Shown here piece by piece: positions 61,779-64,000 of a stretch of DNA of 64,000 bases. Below the pieces are notes generated by a model, which worked only from the letters and a program-made list of their open reading frames with translations, did no database searches and was not told the origin of the DNA. The position numbers were made by a program, and so were the translations under genes. Position 1 is the first letter of the stretch; every line of letters begins with the position of its first letter. The stretch spans positions 88,616 to 152,615 of the forward strand of contig NZ_BOOZ01000023.1 in NCBI RefSeq assembly GCF_016863495.1. Reading direction: 5' to 3'. Source of the stretch: Micromonospora andamanensis (lineage in GTDB: Bacteria; Actinomycetota; Actinomycetes; Mycobacteriales; Micromonosporaceae).

Positions 61779-64000
61779 TCAACAAGTCGGTGTGCTCTGC
61801 TTCAGCGTGGCGAGACGGCGCTCGATCTCGAACCGCTCCGGTGCGCCGGTTGGCACGATGAGCACAAGTGCGCGCTCCAGGTGCCGGCGAGCCTCGGTCG
61901 GGTCCGTGCTCAGCAGGTGCTCGGCCAAACCGGCAAGCGCCCGGGCCTGCTCGTACCTGTTGTCGATCCGGACCGATAGATCAAGTGCTCGCTTGTGTGC
62001 CCGCACAGCAGCGTCGATGTCGCCGTCAGCCGCCAGCGTCAGGCCAAACTCGTTCAGCGCACTGCACTCCGCCTGCATCTCGGCCGAAAGGGAGGTAAGT
62101 TCCAGCGCAAGCTCGTGCTGCCGCCGGGCTTCCGCAAGTTGGCCTGCACCCCGGTACGCAACGGCCATGGCATTACGTGCGTCCCCTTCTCCGTGCCGGT
62201 GACCGGTCTGTGCGTATAGCACCATGGCGGACCGCAGCAGCCGCAGCGCCTGAGCGTGCTCCCCTAAGCGCACCCGTACGGCGGCGATGTGGCTCAACGC
62301 GTTGGCGATCTGATAGCGATCGTCTTCCACCCGGGCCCAGAGCAGATGAAGGCGGTGCGTTCGCAGCGCTTCCTCGTAGCGGCCCAACCAGTTGAGGGCT
62401 ATACCGACGTTCGGCAGGTGTACCCGAACCTGACCGATCAGACGCCTCGGAAGATCACGGAGGGCGGCGATGGCAAGATCAGCGGACTGCTGAAAATCGC
62501 CTCTCACGCAATAGACCACGCTCAGGTTTCCTCGAATCCTGGCGATGTCACCACGGGCTCCGCTCGCCTCGGCCACCGCCAGCGCAGCCTTCAAGCACTG
62601 CACCGCCTGTTGATGTGATCCGGTCTTGGTCAGCGCCGAGGCGAGATAATTGTTCATGATGCCGGTCGCCCGGCCGTTCCCCGACTGTTGTGCGGCAGCA
62701 AGCCCCAATTCGTGCGTAAGCTGAATATCCTCAAAATAACCCCGCACGTAGTAGAAGCGCCAAAGTACGCGGGCCATCTTCCAGGTGTACCCATGAAAAG
62801 AGTCCTTCGCAGCCAGTTCGATGAAGAGATTTAAGTTACCACGCTCCCGCTCGACCCAATCGACGTCGACCGCCTCGGGTCCGGGCACGAGATCGGGCCG
62901 CTCCGGTACCACGTCGCCAATGTCGCCGTAGATGTCGACGAGTCTGTTCAATGATTTCGTAGCGACGATCGACAGTTGCATGACCTGGTCAAGCAAATTG
63001 GCAAGCGCAGCACCTCGCACCTTGTCCGAATCTGTCTCCAGGCACTTTTCGCGAGCGTATTGTCGAACCAGATCGTGCATCCGGTAACGACCGACCTCCG
63101 ATTCTTCGATCAGATGACGGTCGACCAGCTCGTCGAGAGTTTGAGCAGCTTTCGCGTATGACAACCCGGACATCGCCGCTACCATGCTGATGCAGTAGTG
63201 CCCAGAATGTAGACCAAGTAAGCGGAACACCCGCTTACTCACCTCGTTCAACGGCTCATACGAGGCGGCGAAGGCCGCAGCGACGCTGCGCTCACCTGTT
63301 CCGAAGCTGGCCAACCCTGACTCGTTCGCGGCCAAACGCGCGGCTACGTCAACCAGTCGGCGGTTGCGCCGGTGAGCTAGTCGCGACCCGACCAGCCGGA
63401 TGGCCAGCGGCAGGTAACCACAGCTGTGCACGATCTCTGCGGCGGATTCAGGGTCTGCGTGCACCCGCTCCTCCCCAGCGCTGACCGCGAGCAGCCGGAC
63501 AGCCTCTTCGGACGACAGCACGGACAGGGATTCAGGAGGCCCCACATCAAGGTCGAGAAGTCGCCGACGGGAACTGATCAGAATGACCGACGACGCCGTG
63601 ACCGGCAACAGTGGAGTCACCTGCTCACTGTCAGCCGCATTGTCGAGAACGACGACCGCACGGCGTACGGACAGTTCCCTGCGCCACAGCCCTCGTCGCT
63701 CGTCCAAATCCACTGGAATTCGGGCTGCCGGCACACCCAACTGGCGGAGTAGCACCACGAGGGCGGTCGCCGGATCCATCACGTTGCCCTCGTCGTGACC
63801 ACGCAGGTCGATGAAGAGTTGGCCATCCGGGTGCGAAGTCGCCAGCCGTCTGGCGACATGCACGGCGAGGGTCGTCTTGCCGCTTCCCGCCATCCCGTCG
63901 ATCAGATGAACGACCGGTGCCGAGTCTGCTACGACTCGACTCCTGACGATCATCCGCTCGACAAGGGCTTCCCGCCCTACAAAGAAGGCTACAGGTCTAG
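61779..64000 (-). CDS. AfsR-like NB-ARC and TPR regulator, 5' end outside the window
   Basis: The frame stays open to the window's edge with RPVAFFVGREALVERM before the NB-ARC domain, the same sequence that joins a SARP/BTAD region to NB-ARC in AfsR-type regulators. Thus the protein is longer than the 740 residues seen. NB-ARC motifs are LIDGMAGSGKTTLAVHVARRL (Walker A), RAVVVLDNAADSEQV (kinase 2), VILISSRRRLLDL and GYLPLAIRLVGSRLA. The C-terminal half has about seven TPR units (ASALTKTGSHQQAVQCLKAAL, LGRYEEALRTHRLHL, GQLAEARRQHELALEL). Base composition in part of it (62.6-63.2 kb) is lower in G+C than neighbouring genes. It is a signal-transduction ATPase, often controlling secondary metabolism. 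Confidence 0.82.
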   Translation of the reverse strand, partial: RPVAFFVGREALVERMIVRSRVVADSAPVVHLIDGMAGSGKTTLAVHVARRLATSHPDGQLFIDLRGHDEGNVMDPATALVVLLRQLGVPAARIPVDLDERRGLWRRELSVRRAVVVLDNAADSEQVTPLLPVTASSVILISSRRRLLDLDVGPPESLSVLSSEEAVRLLAVSAGEERVHADPESAAEIVHSCGYLPLAIRLVGSRLAHRRNRRLVDVAARLAANESGLASFGTGERSVAAAFAASYEPLNEVSKRVFRLLGLHSGHYCISMVAAMSGLSYAKAAQTLDELVDRHLIEESEVGRYRMHDLVRQYAREKCLETDSDKVRGAALANLLDQVMQLSIVATKSLNRLVDIYGDIGDVVPERPDLVPGPEAVDVDWVERERGNLNLFIELAAKDSFHGYTWKMARVLWRFYYVRGYFEDIQLTHELGLAAAQQSGNGRATGIMNNYLASALTKTGSHQQAVQCLKAALAVAEASGARGDIARIRGNLSVVYCVRGDFQQSADLAIAALRDLPRRLIGQVRVHLPNVGIALNWLGRYEEALRTHRLHLLWARVEDDRYQIANALSHIAAVRVRLGEHAQALRLLRSAMVLYAQTGHRHGEGDARNAMAVAYRGAGQLAEARRQHELALELTSLSAEMQAECSALNEFGLTLAADGDIDAAVRAHKRALDLSVRIDNRYEQARALAGLAEHLLSTDPTEARRHLERALVLIVPTGAPERFEIERRLATLKQSTPTC

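Overview
The window looks like chromosomal DNA of a high-G+C actinomycete, most likely a member of the Micromonosporaceae such as Micromonospora. That assignment is inferred from gene content and composition, not from a database search. The supporting signs are near-exclusive G/C at third codon positions, many GTG starts, a bacterial proteasome activator, an LppU/SCO3897-type protein, a DUF397/DUF5753 gene pair, three tandem LytR-CpsA-Psr proteins, an AfsR-like regulator and a near-perfect parS site. Genes are dense and often overlap by 1 to 17 bases. About 20 genes have an actinobacterial -10 box (TANNNT, often TAGGCT or TACCGT) ending 6 to 8 bases before the start codon, which predicts leaderless mRNAs. 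No rRNA, tRNA, CRISPR array, transposase or intact prophage is visible.

Layout. 1-2.3 kb: end of a lipid-headgroup-type operon (nucleotidyltransferase, glycerol-1-phosphate-dehydrogenase-like protein, CDP-alcohol phosphatidyltransferase). 2.4-6.5 kb: a GT4 glycosyltransferase divergent from an Fpg/Nei glycosylase, then a polyprenyl sugar-phosphate transferase. 6.5-10.7 kb: a LytS/LytTR-type two-component system beside a sodium:solute symporter and its small membrane partner. 10.8-14.8 kb: an ABC exporter and an unknown membrane protein. 14.9-20.2 kb: flavin reductase (its start codon overlaps parS), a UDP-glucuronate-decarboxylase-like enzyme and three LCP proteins, a cell-wall glycopolymer block. 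20.3-33.3 kb: mostly housekeeping and small accessory genes (rhodanese, GDPD, sensor kinase, anti-sigma-type ATPase, arginine deiminase, prephenate dehydratase, AIM24, metallopeptidase, OsmC, two HAD phosphatases). 33.4-41.7 kb: proteasome activator Bpa, hydrolase, orphan amino-acid-binding lipoprotein, dimethylarginase-type enzyme with a divergent Lrp regulator, beta-propeller protein, quinone oxidoreductase, and a YbjN-type protein whose C-terminus resembles that of Bpa.

41.8-61.5 kb holds molybdenum-cofactor genes in four separate places (mobA with DUF6457; fdhD; moaA-moaD; moaC-mog-moeA-moaE). They are interrupted by a GAP-family membrane protein with a 9-codon coupled upstream ORF, a fructosamine kinase, a metallophosphoesterase and a 1065-residue protein that fuses an endonuclease Q domain to a UvrD-type helicase. 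From 53.8 to 56.0 kb a small accessory island bounded by two strong hairpins carries an orphan AAA/STAND-like ATPase, a DUF397 gene and a 5'-truncated DUF5753 regulator. The window ends inside an AfsR-like NB-ARC/TPR regulator of less extreme base composition.

The best candidates for something undescribed are the EndoQ-UvrD fusion, the proteasome-docking-like tail on the YbjN protein, the leaderless coupled mini-ORF, the parS site in the flavin reductase gene, and a small family of hairpin elements with a common ATCTTG(G/C)AC head.
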